A stretch of 64,000 bases of DNA from Geodermatophilaceae bacterium URHB0062 (GCA_000620185.1 KK211087.1:186001-250000); one strand, 5' to 3'; counted from the stretch's first letter, positions 53,146-61,812 are shown. Numbers and translations: made by a program. Notes: generated by a model from the sequence alone, not told the origin.

Positions 53146-53214
53146 CACGGACTCTCTCTCGCTGCGCAGGTCCCCGTCCGACGCCCAGACTCGCCCCGTC
53201 CTCAGCCCCCGTCC

Positions 53215-53249
53215 GTGACTTCGGTCACCCGGCAGAGGACCGAAGTCAC
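53215..53249 (-). promoter_or_regulatory. Crp-type operator within a larger inverted repeat
   Basis: GTGACTTCGGTCAC (53215-53228) has the exact Crp/Fnr pattern GTGA-N6-TCAC. The 11-base arm GTGACTTCGGT (53215-53225) is repeated inverted as ACCGAAGTCAC (53239-53249), the second arm overlapping the stop codon of the crp-like gene. It lies upstream of the saccharopine-dehydrogenase-like gene and could be both an operator and an end-of-gene hairpin. Confidence 0.55.
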
Positions 53250-53974
53250 CGGGCACAAGAGCTGCCGGAGAGGGCATGCAACTGCGCCGGGTCGAGGATC
53301 ACCACGCTCTCAGCGGTGGTGGCGACGATCCCTGCCGTACGCAGATCCCGCAGTGCCCGCGCGACGACCTCGCGCACCGATCCGGCTGCGTCCGCCAGCT
53401 CCTGCTGCGACACGTGCGCTTCGAGACGACCGAGGGGGCGCTGCCCGTCGGACGCGAGGTCGAGCAGGTGCACCGCGATGCGCTGGCGCACCGATCCGAA
53501 CGCGTTGACCGCGGTCTGCTCCAGCACGCCGTACAGGCGGCGGTTCAGCTCCTCGGCGATGGCCCAGGAGACCCTGGGATCCCGCCGCGCCGCCGTGGTG
53601 AGTGTTCGTGCGCTGATCCGGAACACGGTGGACGGCTCCACCGTCTGCACGCTCGTGTCCGCGGGGCCTCCCACCAGCACCGCGACGCCCAGCACGTCCC
53701 CGGGCCGGGCATAGCGCACCGTGACCTGCCTGCCTTCGGGGGAGCTCAGGAAGACCCGGATCAGGCCCCGGACGACCAGAGCCGCGCGCGGATCGTCACC
53801 GGCTCGGTACACGGTCGTACCCGCTGGGTAGTCGGCACGGTCGCCTTCCGCCCGCAGCCTGCCGATCAGATCCGCCGGCAGTTCCGCGAGGAAGCTCCGA
53901 GCCAGAGCGTCATCGACATCCCGGTCGACCACGGCGACAACGGTAGGCCCAGGGCGCTCTGCCGAGGTGCCCAT
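53246..53974 (-). CDS. Crp/Fnr-family transcriptional regulator (242 aa)
   Basis: The N-terminal cyclic-nucleotide-binding-like beta-barrel shows DYPAGTTVYRAGDDPRAALV and ARPGDVLGVAVLVGG. A dimer helix follows, and the C-terminal winged helix is seen as HVSQQELADAAGSVREVVARAL. No Fnr-type Cys cluster is seen, so it is not an oxygen-sensing Fnr. It precedes the saccharopine-dehydrogenase-like and hydrolase genes on the same strand, with a Crp-type site in between, so it probably controls them. Confidence 0.9.
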   Translation of the reverse strand: MGTSAERPGPTVVAVVDRDVDDALARSFLAELPADLIGRLRAEGDRADYPAGTTVYRAGDDPRAALVVRGLIRVFLSSPEGRQVTVRYARPGDVLGVAVLVGGPADTSVQTVEPSTVFRISARTLTTAARRDPRVSWAIAEELNRRLYGVLEQTAVNAFGSVRQRIAVHLLDLASDGQRPLGRLEAHVSQQELADAAGSVREVVARALRDLRTAGIVATTAESVVILDPAQLHALSGSSCAR

Positions 53975-54520
53975 GGCTCCTGCAGGGGGCAACGCGGTAG
54001 CGCCGAACGGTCTGCATCAGCTGGTCTCCGACGGCTGACACGCTACATACGCACAGGGTTCACCGACCGAAGCCGATCGGCTCACGGCAGCGTCGAACTC
54101 TGCCGAGCCGCCGTCCCGCGGCTGGCCGACCCTGCGACACGCGGACCATCTCGGGCAGTGCGACCGGCCGTCCTCACGACGGCGGTGGCCACTCCGGCAC
54201 CGTCCCGGTAAAGGTAGGCACGGGGGAGTGGTGTGGCGGGCCGCCAGGGGAGCGTCGTCATTCGTGGCGACCGGTCAGTCCGCGAGCCGGACAGGGCTGC
54301 GTCCCCGGGCGCATGGCTACCTGCGTGCGCGGGAACGACATCCCGCCACTGTGATCCAGGCACACGAGGCGAGCAATGCTGTCTCGCCGGCCGGACCACC
54401 CGCGACGAGGAATGCCCGCCGCCGTGGCCGACTACGTTGATCGGGTGCTGACGAACGCGCCCGTGAAACTCGTCGAACCGCCACAGCAGGTAGCTGCGCA
54501 GGGCACCCACGGTCGCTGAA
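53975..54520. other. intergenic region, no gene recognised
   Basis: About 545 bases between the Crp regulator and the divergent chitosanase gene. Frames on both strands are present but have no recognisable domain or good start. It should hold the promoters of both genes. Confidence 0.45.
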
Positions 54521-55399
54521 ATGGGCCGTACCACTGGACGTCCGCGTCCGAGGACGGTGCGTGTCGGCCTCGTTGCGGGAATCGTGCTCGTCGCTCTCGC
54601 CACCGCCCTAGCAGAACGGCCCTCGTCCGATGGTCATGGCGGCGCGCAGTCTTCCGACTCGAGTGATGCGGGCTCGTCGTTGGCGGAGAACCCGGAGCGT
54701 AAGCACCGCGCCGCACAGATCACGTCATCGTTCGAGAACTCCACGCTCGAGCTGCAGTACGACTATGTCGAGAACATCGGTGACGGGCGGGGCCTGACCG
54801 CCGGCAGAGCAGGATTCACCTCGGCCACCGGCGATCTGCTCCTCCTGGTCCGGCGCTACAGCGCGGTCGAGTCCGACAACGTCCTCGTGCGGTACCTCCC
54901 GGCTCTGGAGGCCGTCAACGGCACGGACTCGGTGCGGGGACTGGGCGGATTTCCCGACGCCTGGGAAGAAGCCGCCAAGGATCCGGACTTCCGGAGACTG
55001 CAGGATCAGCTGGTGGATGACCTGTACTTCGATCCCGCCATGAGGATGGCCGCGGATCTCGGTATCGAGACACCGCTCGGCCAATTGATCATCTGGGACA
55101 CCATGATCCAACACGGGGCCGGTGGCAGCCATGGCACACAGGCCATCATCGAGGAGACCGAGAAGGACGTGGGAGCGGTCGGGCCGGACGAGCCTGCCTG
55201 GCTCGACGCGTTCCTCGACGTCCGGCTCCGCCATCTCCTCCGCATGTATCCGGCCACGACAAAGGATGCCGACGCGTCCTCCGAATCCCGTGTCGGCGCA
55301 CTCCGGTCTCTCCTGCACGGAGGGAATCTGGCTCTCGAGCCGCCGCTGACGTGGGAGGTCTACGGGGACAGATTCCGACTTCCGGCCCGGGATCGATAG
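54521..55399 (+). CDS. secreted chitosanase, glycoside hydrolase family 46
   Basis: 292 aa. An Arg-rich N-terminus and hydrophobic helix (VGLVAGIVLVALATALAE, about 15-32) form a signal peptide or anchor. After a Ser-rich linker comes the GH46 core: ITSSFENSTLELQYDYVENI (67-86) with catalytic Glu72, then GDGRGLTAGRAGFTSATGD with catalytic Asp88. It cleaves beta-1,4-glucosamine polymers. It ends 3 bases from the convergent acyltransferase of a polysaccharide synthesis operon, suggesting it trims or releases that polymer rather than feeding on external chitosan. Confidence 0.9.
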   Translation: MGRTTGRPRPRTVRVGLVAGIVLVALATALAERPSSDGHGGAQSSDSSDAGSSLAENPERKHRAAQITSSFENSTLELQYDYVENIGDGRGLTAGRAGFTSATGDLLLLVRRYSAVESDNVLVRYLPALEAVNGTDSVRGLGGFPDAWEEAAKDPDFRRLQDQLVDDLYFDPAMRMAADLGIETPLGQLIIWDTMIQHGAGGSHGTQAIIEETEKDVGAVGPDEPAWLDAFLDVRLRHLLRMYPATTKDADASSESRVGALRSLLHGGNLALEPPLTWEVYGDRFRLPARDR

Positions 55400-55402
55400 G
55401 GG

Positions 55403-57331
55403 CTACGGCGAGTCTGTCGGCGGGGCCGGGTCGGTCGGCGGGGCCGGGTCGGTCGGCGGGGCCGGGTCGGTCGGCGGGGCCGGGTCGGTCGACGGGGCCG
55501 GGTCGGTCGGCGGCGCCGGGTCGGTCGGCGGGGCCGGGTCGGTCGGCGGTGCCGGGTCGGTCGGCGGTGCCGGGTCGGTCGGCGGTGCCGGGTCGGTCGG
55601 CGGTGCCGGGTCAGTGGGTGCGGCCGGACCAGTCGGGGGAGCGGCACCCGTCGGGGGAGCGGCACCCGTCGGGGGAGCGGCACCCGTCGGGGGAGCGGCA
55701 CCCGTCGGGGGAGCGGAGCTGCTCGGAGGCGTCACCCCGGCCTGCGTGGGGCCGACCTCACCACCGGCGCCGGACGTCGCCGCGGGGCCCGACGCGGCGA
55801 CGTCCTCCTCGGGCGTGGTGGCGACCTCGGAACCCGGCCGGCTGCCCTGCTCGGTTTCGGACATGGTGTCGAGGGTGCCCCGCGGAACGGATTCCTCGCC
55901 GTCATCGCTGGCGGCGGCTCCCGCCGGGGGAGCGGGTGGTTGCTCGTCGAGCGCGGTGATCGACCCCTGTCCGCGCCCGGTGTTCGTCGGCGCGATGCTC
56001 TGGTCGCTGACGATCCAGAACAGGGTGAGCATCCCGGCGAGGCCGGCCATCACGACGGCACCGGTCAGGCGCCGCCGGGGCAGCATGCCCTGCGGATGCG
56101 ACGAGCCGCGAGCCGGCTGCACGAGCCGACCCGAGGTCGAGGTCCCGACGTGCGTGCGCTCCCGGGGCCATGGGTTGAGGCGAGGCGCGCGTTGCGCCGC
56201 GAGGTCCTCGACCCAGCCGACGGCGAGGACCGCCGCGGCGATCACCACGAGGGTGAGAAGGAAGCGGCTCAGGCCCGCGACGACGCCGTTGACCGTGAAC
56301 ATCCATGGCATCCATCCGCTGCTCAGCGCCGCGGCTGCCACGAAGATCGCGACGTTGCCCCACAGATAGATGGTCATCGCCCGGAAGTTGATGACGGTGA
56401 CCAGCTTGTCCAGCACGGGACGACGCTGCAGCCACGTGAAGGATGGGTAGAACCGCAGCAGCAGGAGGACGAAGCCCAGGCAGTAGAGCGCCTGGCCCAG
56501 GGTGTCGTCGTCGAGCGCCCAACTCGCCCGCGTGGCGGTCCACCAGGTGCCGACGGCGATCAGCCCGACGGACACCGGAATCACCCATCGCAGCGACAGG
56601 TGACGCAGTCCGCCGTCGTGATGCGCGAAGCCCAGCATCCAGCACGCACCGAAGGTCGCCATCGTCGCGACGATGGCGCTGGAGGGGGAACCCTGCAGGC
56701 TGAGATCCAGCACACCGAAGCCGCTGAGAACTGCTACGAGAAGCGGCACCGACAGCGTCCTCTTCGGCCAGCGCCGAAACAGGAACAGCGCGGCCGGGGA
56801 CAGCAGCAGGAACCAGAAATAGGCGCGGATGTACCAGAGGGGCGTGGTGAATTGGTAGCCCCAGTCGCTGGCTCCGGGGTCGCCGAGCGGGATGATCCAG
56901 TGCAGCAGCGCCCACGCGTCGAGCGGAACGCCACCGTCATCGGCGACGGCGATCCAACCCTGGACCATCATGATGGGCACGAGGACGATGCCGAGCATCC
57001 ACAGCGGCGGAAGCAGGCGCCGCGTTCGCTTTCTCAGCACCTGCCACGGATTGTGTTGCGCCCGGTCCAGGGAGGCCGCCACCAGCCCTCCGGCGAGAGC
57101 GAACATGATCCCCATGGACGGAAAGACGTACGGCAGCCAGGCGAATCCGATGGCGTGGTAGAGGATGACGCGGAGAAGTGCGCCGGCCCGAAGTGTGTCG
57201 ATGTAGCGGTCACGCTGCACGCCTGTGCCTGCGTTCTGGCGCGCACGGAGGGATGACGACTGTGATCCCGTGACGTCGTCAGTGACCTGGCGGTCCGGGT
57301 GATCCAGGGCGGGGGTCGTACTGATCGTCAC
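55403..57331 (-). CDS. acyltransferase-3 family membrane protein with Pro-rich repeat tail (642 aa)
   Basis: Residues about 40-400 form an acyltransferase-3 domain with roughly ten helices (RYIDTLRAGALLRVILYHA, then LPPLWMLGIVLV and PLWYIRAYFWFLLL). One further helix (VVMAGLAGMLTLFWIVS) precedes a long tail rich in Pro, Ala, Thr, Asp and Gly. The tail ends in four PPTGAA and eleven PTDPAP-type repeats and is probably extracellular and wall-spanning. IcaC of the ica biofilm operon belongs to this family. The GTG start overlaps the stop of the deacetylase-glycosyltransferase, so the two are coupled. Confidence 0.88.
   Translation of the reverse strand: MTISTTPALDHPDRQVTDDVTGSQSSSLRARQNAGTGVQRDRYIDTLRAGALLRVILYHAIGFAWLPYVFPSMGIMFALAGGLVAASLDRAQHNPWQVLRKRTRRLLPPLWMLGIVLVPIMMVQGWIAVADDGGVPLDAWALLHWIIPLGDPGASDWGYQFTTPLWYIRAYFWFLLLSPAALFLFRRWPKRTLSVPLLVAVLSGFGVLDLSLQGSPSSAIVATMATFGACWMLGFAHHDGGLRHLSLRWVIPVSVGLIAVGTWWTATRASWALDDDTLGQALYCLGFVLLLLRFYPSFTWLQRRPVLDKLVTVINFRAMTIYLWGNVAIFVAAAALSSGWMPWMFTVNGVVAGLSRFLLTLVVIAAAVLAVGWVEDLAAQRAPRLNPWPRERTHVGTSTSGRLVQPARGSSHPQGMLPRRRLTGAVVMAGLAGMLTLFWIVSDQSIAPTNTGRGQGSITALDEQPPAPPAGAAASDDGEESVPRGTLDTMSETEQGSRPGSEVATTPEEDVAASGPAATSGAGGEVGPTQAGVTPPSSSAPPTGAAPPTGAAPPTGAAPPTGAAPPTGPAAPTDPAPPTDPAPPTDPAPPTDPAPPTDPAPPTDPAPPTDPAPSTDPAPPTDPAPPTDPAPPTDPAPPTDSP
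55415..55612. repeat. 11 tandem 18-base repeats inside the acyltransferase gene
   Basis: On the plus strand the unit is GGTCGGCGGGGCCGGGTC with single-base variants, eleven copies in register, encoding PTDPAP-type hexapeptides on the minus strand. One copy has Ser for the first Pro. Near-identity at DNA level implies recent expansion or homogenisation; copy number is likely to vary between strains. Confidence 0.9.
55632..55703. repeat. four tandem 18-base repeats encoding PPTGAA units
   Basis: The unit GTCGGGGGAGCGGCACCC is repeated four times exactly, with a degenerate fifth copy after it. It encodes A-P-P-T-G-A hexapeptides just before the PTDPAP block in the same protein tail. Confidence 0.88.
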
Positions 57332-59817
57332 GTGGTCAACGCTTCCTCTAGGGCTCGAGCGGCCGGGGCGGGGGCACCACTGGCCGGCTGCTCCCTCGGC
57401 GCCGAGCCGGCATCGTCGTGGCCATGGAGGTCGAGACCCGTGTCCATGGCGCCGGTCCGTTGCAGCTTGTTCCACCCGAGCTTGACGCCCCGAACGGCCA
57501 GGTAGACGGACGTGTAGAGCAGGTAGGCACGCAGCGGCTCGTGCACCAGGCGATAGATCGGGACCATCAGGAGATTGGCCCACCGCTCGCGCATCAGGAC
57601 GACCGCGACCGCGGCGATCAGTAGATGCAGGGCGAGGAACAGCAGGAAGTAGAGGCCCACGATCGCCCAGCCCGAGCTCTGCACCGCCAGGACGCCCATC
57701 ACCGCGATGAACGGGAGGAACACGATGGGCACCAGGACCGAGACCACCATGTACGGCAGCACGGCCATGCCGAGCCATCCGTGCCGGCGGCGCAGCAGCA
57801 TGTTCCGGTGCTTGAAGATCGCCTGCAGCGTGCCGAAGGTCCAGCGGATGCGCTGCGCCAGCAGGGCGTCGGCGTGGTCGGGTGCCTCCGTGTAGGCCAG
57901 CGCCTCGTCGTCCTGGCTGACGCGCCAGCCCGCCTGGTGGAGCGACAAGGTCAGGTCACAGTCCTCGGCCAGGGTCGAGTTGGAGTAACCACCGACCTCC
58001 GTCACCGCCGTCTTGCGCCAGGCCGCGCACGCGCCGGGGATGATGGGCACCGCTCCCAGCTGGGCGTATGCCGAGCGCTCGACGCCGATCTGCGTCAGAT
58101 ACTCGAGACCCTGCCAGCGGGTGAGGAGATTGCGCTCCCGGTTGCCGACCCGGACGACGCCGGCGACCGCGCCGAGGCGGCCATCCGGGTCCACGGCGAA
58201 CTGTCGAACCAGGTTGGCCACGGTCTCCGTGGTGAAGACGGTGTCGGCGTCCAGGGTGACCAGAATGTCTCCCTGCGCCAGGCCGGTGCCGTTGTTGAGG
58301 GCTGCCCACTTGCCGCTGTTGGGCTGGTTGATCAACCGGATGCGCGGATCGCGCGGCATCAGAGCTTCCACCTCGGCTGCCGTGCCGTCGGTCGAACCGT
58401 CGTTGACCACGAGCAACTCGAGGAATGGATAGGTCGAGGTCAACAGGGTCTCCAGCGTTCGCCGGATCACCTTCTCCTCGTTGTAGGCCGCGATGATGAT
58501 GCTCACCGGCAGCACCGCCACGTTCGCGTCGTAGGACGGCTGTCGGCGACGGCGCGCGACGGCCATCGCAGTGTGGAAAACGCCGATCACACCCACGCTG
58601 GTCAGCGCGAAGGCGAACAGGAAGTGGATCAGCCTGTTCGGCCAGACGTACATCATCTGCGCGAGAACCGCCGTCGCCCGGTCCCAGACGGAGGGCTCGA
58701 TCGTGTGCGTCGAGCTTTGTAGAGCCGGCTGGATCTGCGGCATCGTCTGAAATCTGTATCCGGCTGCCCGTGCAGCAGGAATCAGCCGGTCCTTCACATA
58801 TTCGACGGTTGCCGCACGATTGTCGGCGCCACCGTCGTGCATGAGGACTGTGAGGTTCCGGCCGTCGAACTCGGGCAACGGAATGTGGGCAGCGTCGGCC
58901 TGCGCGTTCCCCGTTCCGTAGCTCCAGTCCAGGGTCTCGAAGTCATAGCTGGCCAAGCGGTAGCCCAGTTGCTGTGCGCGCAGGATGCCGAGGGTGTTCT
59001 TGACGACCTCCTCGCTGGCGGTTCCTCCGTATGGGAGGCGGAAAGCCGTCGTCGCCCGTGAGGTCAGTGATCGGAGGATCCGGTCGGTCTGAACGAGTTC
59101 TTCCCGGGACCGAAAAGCGCTCGCGTCATTGATGTCGGTGTGCGTCAGAGTGTGATTGCCGACGGCATGGCCCTCATGAGCAATCCGCCGGATCAACTCG
59201 GGATGTTGCACGGCCGTGCTGCCCGTGACGAAGAAGGTGGCCGGCACATGCTCGTGCGCCAGTACGTCCAGCAACTGCGGCGTACTGATCGGGTGCGGGC
59301 CGTCGTCGAAGGTCAGCGAGATCGTCCTGGTGGCACCAGCCGCGTAGCCATACCGCTGGATGACGTACGTGTCGGAACCGGCAGCGGCGATCTCCTCGGA
59401 TGTGAGTGTCACCGCCTCACCGGTGAAGGGGTCCTTGCCGCCGTCGACCCGCCCACCGCGATCGATCTGCAACACGCGCAGCATGGGACCCTCGCCGATC
59501 ACGGGGAGCGGCCGCTCACCCGGCGCGGGCGCGATGTCCTCGATCGCGACTGCATGTCCATCGGGCGGCGCCGCCGGCGCCTCGGTGATCCGGAATCCGC
59601 CGTAGGTCGCAGCCGCCAGAAGCAGGAGGACGATCGGCAGTCCCAGCATGAGCATCGTCCGCCACCGACGTCCCGACGGATCGAGGAACACGGCGCTCCC
59701 GGCCGTCGAGCTGACCGCATCCGTAGCCGCCCTCGTGACAGCCGAGCGCTTGCGTACAGTCAAGAACCTTCTCCCCAGGACCTCATCGGCGGCTTGCCCG
59801 CGCCATTCCACGGTCAC
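57328..59817 (-). CDS. bifunctional polysaccharide deacetylase / glycosyltransferase family 2 (829 aa)
   Basis: The order is: cytoplasmic N-terminus; membrane helix (about 55-75); extracellular NodB-type deacetylase with TFDDGP (169-174), NHTLTHTD (221-228) and RLPYGG (260-265); helix at 395-420; cytoplasmic GT2 synthase from about 437 with DAD (523-525), ED (618-619) and QRIRW (655-659, processive Q-x-x-R-W); and three or four C-terminal helices. It should polymerise UDP-GlcNAc, move it outwards and deacetylate it, combining IcaA and IcaB roles. The start is GTG; a TTG at 59763 with GGAGAAGG upstream is an alternative. Confidence 0.92.
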   Translation of the reverse strand: MTVEWRGQAADEVLGRRFLTVRKRSAVTRAATDAVSSTAGSAVFLDPSGRRWRTMLMLGLPIVLLLLAAATYGGFRITEAPAAPPDGHAVAIEDIAPAPGERPLPVIGEGPMLRVLQIDRGGRVDGGKDPFTGEAVTLTSEEIAAAGSDTYVIQRYGYAAGATRTISLTFDDGPHPISTPQLLDVLAHEHVPATFFVTGSTAVQHPELIRRIAHEGHAVGNHTLTHTDINDASAFRSREELVQTDRILRSLTSRATTAFRLPYGGTASEEVVKNTLGILRAQQLGYRLASYDFETLDWSYGTGNAQADAAHIPLPEFDGRNLTVLMHDGGADNRAATVEYVKDRLIPAARAAGYRFQTMPQIQPALQSSTHTIEPSVWDRATAVLAQMMYVWPNRLIHFLFAFALTSVGVIGVFHTAMAVARRRRQPSYDANVAVLPVSIIIAAYNEEKVIRRTLETLLTSTYPFLELLVVNDGSTDGTAAEVEALMPRDPRIRLINQPNSGKWAALNNGTGLAQGDILVTLDADTVFTTETVANLVRQFAVDPDGRLGAVAGVVRVGNRERNLLTRWQGLEYLTQIGVERSAYAQLGAVPIIPGACAAWRKTAVTEVGGYSNSTLAEDCDLTLSLHQAGWRVSQDDEALAYTEAPDHADALLAQRIRWTFGTLQAIFKHRNMLLRRRHGWLGMAVLPYMVVSVLVPIVFLPFIAVMGVLAVQSSGWAIVGLYFLLFLALHLLIAAVAVVLMRERWANLLMVPIYRLVHEPLRAYLLYTSVYLAVRGVKLGWNKLQRTGAMDTGLDLHGHDDAGSAPREQPASGAPAPAARALEEALTT

Positions 59818-59846
59818 AGATTCATCGCGACATCACACCGCCCCGA

Positions 59847-59927
59847 AATGAGACCTTTCTCATTCGCAGTCACGAATGGTCCTTGATCCAATGCATGTCG
59901 TAATCACAAATCGGTCGCCGTGACTGC
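59847..59927 (-). promoter_or_regulatory. regulatory region with two inverted repeats upstream of the polysaccharide synthase
   Basis: AATGAGA-CCTT-TCTCATT (59847-59864) is a perfect 7-base-arm palindrome about 30 bases from the gene start. GCAGTCACG (59866-59874) and CGTGACTGC (59919-59927) form a 9-base inverted pair around a 44-base, relatively AT-rich segment likely to hold the promoter. The layout suggests at least one dedicated regulator, which is not encoded next to it. Confidence 0.45.
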
Positions 59928-60084
59928 ACGTGGCCGTTCGACAGCGCCACGTCGATCCCCGTCGAACGGCCCGCGCGAGGACCGAGACTCAAAAAGACTC
60001 CGTCCCACCACTCCATGTCTGGACGACGGAACCCCGGTCGAGGCCGCGTTGTCGCGCGGCCCCCTGCCGGGTTGGCTGACGGGT

Positions 60085-60434
60085 GTGAAGAATCGAGCGG
60101 GCCAGGTGGTGATCCACTGCGTGGAGCACGGGACCGGTCGGCCCGTGTTGGTACTCCACGGCGCCGGTGTCGACCACCGCGAGGCCGAAGCCTGCTTCGA
60201 GCCGGTGCTCGAAGGGGTGTCGGGCCTTCGCCGGATCTATCCGGACCTGCCTGGCATGGGCCGGACGATCGCTCCCGGACGCTGCGCAGCGCCGACGACG
60301 TCCTGGACGCGCTGCTGAACTTCGCCGACGCGGTCACCAGCCGGAGTCCGCTCCTCCTGGTGGCACTTCTGGCTGCAGTTGCGGTGAATCCGTGGCCGTT
60401 CACCGACGTCCGCTCGCGTCTTGGAACAGCGTGA
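60085..60434 (+). pseudogene. decayed alpha/beta hydrolase
   Basis: The first frame encodes a hydrolase N-terminus: a strand VVIHCVEHGTG, then RPVLVLHGAG (oxyanion loop) and RRIYPDLPGMGRT. The next expected helix (LRSADDVLDALLNFADAV) is in a different frame, so there is a frameshift near 60270-60280. Where the nucleophile elbow G-x-S-x-G should follow SPLLLV, the sequence is unrelated, so a deletion removed the catalytic part. The remainder of the gene is missing. Confidence 0.7.
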
Positions 60435-61087
60435 ATCTACTGATCAGAAGCCCGCTTTGAACGTCCGCGAACGCGATCGTGACGGCCTGGCAGTGTGGCA
60501 TCCAATGGGCTCGAAGCGCCTGTCCTCAGTATTCGAGGGATGGACCTCGGCACGTGACTTGGGCGGTGGCCTACGGGCTTTCATCGACCACCAGCTCACT
60601 GGCCCCGGCCGAGGTTCTGGAGCCGGAGACGAAAGCCTCGACGTAGCGCCCGCAGCGCGCGGATCTCCGCGGCGAGGGGCGACGACCGAGACCGGCATGG
60701 AACTGGTCGAGACGGCGATCCTCGACCGCCATTGTGACCACACCGGCACCTCGTTCAGACAGATCACCACTGTTCGCTGCCGTTCCGTATATCGGTGGCG
60801 TCGGCTGGTTCCGGCCGCGGTACGCCGGGGTGTCCTTCCTGCCGAGCACCGTCACCATTGCGCAATCGCGCATGTGCACGACTGGTTGGGCCACCGTGGC
60901 GGCGGCTTCCGCGGTGCGGGTGCTGCTCGCCGGTCGCGGCAACGACCGGCCGGAACACGCTCAACGGCGTGTCAACGGCCGCTCTGAGCCCTGCATCAAC
61001 GCGACAGGTGAGCGACGCCGATCGGGCCCCGACCCAGCCAGGGGAGATCTGCGGTAGGGCGGCGCCTTAGGCCCTAGTGTCTGGATC
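60435..61087. other. intergenic region, no gene recognised
   Basis: About 650 bases after the broken hydrolase. Several frames of about 100 codons exist on both strands but show no domain, no convincing start and mutually overlapping composition, so none is called. It may be further decayed sequence. It ends with the promoter of the AIM24-family gene. Confidence 0.45.
61075..61080 (+). promoter_or_regulatory. candidate -10 box of a leaderless gene
   Basis: TAGTGT (TANNNT) stands 7 bases before the ATG at 61088 and there is no ribosome binding site, the same geometry seen for ATP-grasp D and for the hxlR gene. Transcription probably starts at the first codon. Confidence 0.5.
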
Positions 61088-61768
61088 ATGCAGGTCGACA
61101 TCCATTCGGGTCCCGCCTTTGCCTTCGGGGAGATCCAGCTACCCCCCGGCGGCACGGTCCGAGTGGAGGCTGGCGCGATGGGGATGACCCGCGGTGACGT
61201 GCACATCACAACCTCCACCCAAGGCGGCTTCTTGAAGGGCCTGCGCCGCTCACTCGGTGGGGAGAGCTTCTTCGTCAACGACTTTCAGAGCGGCTCCGGA
61301 GGGCTGGTCGGCGTCGCCGCGCCACTACCGGGCGACATGACGATGCTCAGAGTCGAGCCCAACGTGCCAGTCATGGTCCAGTCCGGCTCCTGGCTGGCCT
61401 CCGACGCCACCGTGGACGTCGACTCGAAATGGGGCGGCGGCCGTAGCTTCTTCAGCGGCGAAGGCCTGATCCTTCTCCGCTGCAGCGGCTACGGCGACAT
61501 GTTGATCGCCTCCTATGGCGCCATCCGCTCGGCCGTCCTCGGGCCGCAGGAGACGCTGACCCTGGACACCGGTCACGTGGTGGCATTCGACGCCACCGTG
61601 CAATACGCGGTTCGCAAGGCCGGCAGTTGGAAGTCGACAATCCTCGGCGGCGAAGGGCTCGTCACCGACTTCACCGGCCCAGGACGCGTATGGCTCCAAA
61701 CCAGAAGCACCGCCGACCTGATTCAATGGCTGACCGCACACCTCCCGCAGCCCAGAAACAACGGGTGA
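61088..61768 (+). CDS. AIM24 / TIGR00266-family protein (226 aa)
   Basis: Repeated Gly-rich beta strands match the family: PPGGTVRVEAGAMGMTRGDV, GESFFVNDFQSG, FSGEGLILLRCSGYGDMLI and GHVVAFDATVQYAVR. Family proteins form a beta-sandwich trimer-like core; the mitochondrial AIM24 supports inner-membrane organisation, while the bacterial role is unclear. Length is normal and the gene is intact. It stands alone between pseudogenes and is likely leaderless. Confidence 0.9.
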   Translation: MQVDIHSGPAFAFGEIQLPPGGTVRVEAGAMGMTRGDVHITTSTQGGFLKGLRRSLGGESFFVNDFQSGSGGLVGVAAPLPGDMTMLRVEPNVPVMVQSGSWLASDATVDVDSKWGGGRSFFSGEGLILLRCSGYGDMLIASYGAIRSAVLGPQETLTLDTGHVVAFDATVQYAVRKAGSWKSTILGGEGLVTDFTGPGRVWLQTRSTADLIQWLTAHLPQPRNNG

Positions 61769-61812
61769 CTGGTCGCCGGGTCGTTCCTTCGAATCATGTT
61801 GAAGGATCCCGG

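Noticed and set aside
55415-55703. CRISPR-like regular repeats
   Set aside because: The repeats are directly adjacent with no spacers, in register with an 18-base coding unit of the acyltransferase, and no cas genes are present.
60571-60942. 123-codon minus-strand frame in the gene-poor stretch
   Set aside because: No ribosome binding site, no domain, and competing frames of equal length cover the same DNA on both strands.
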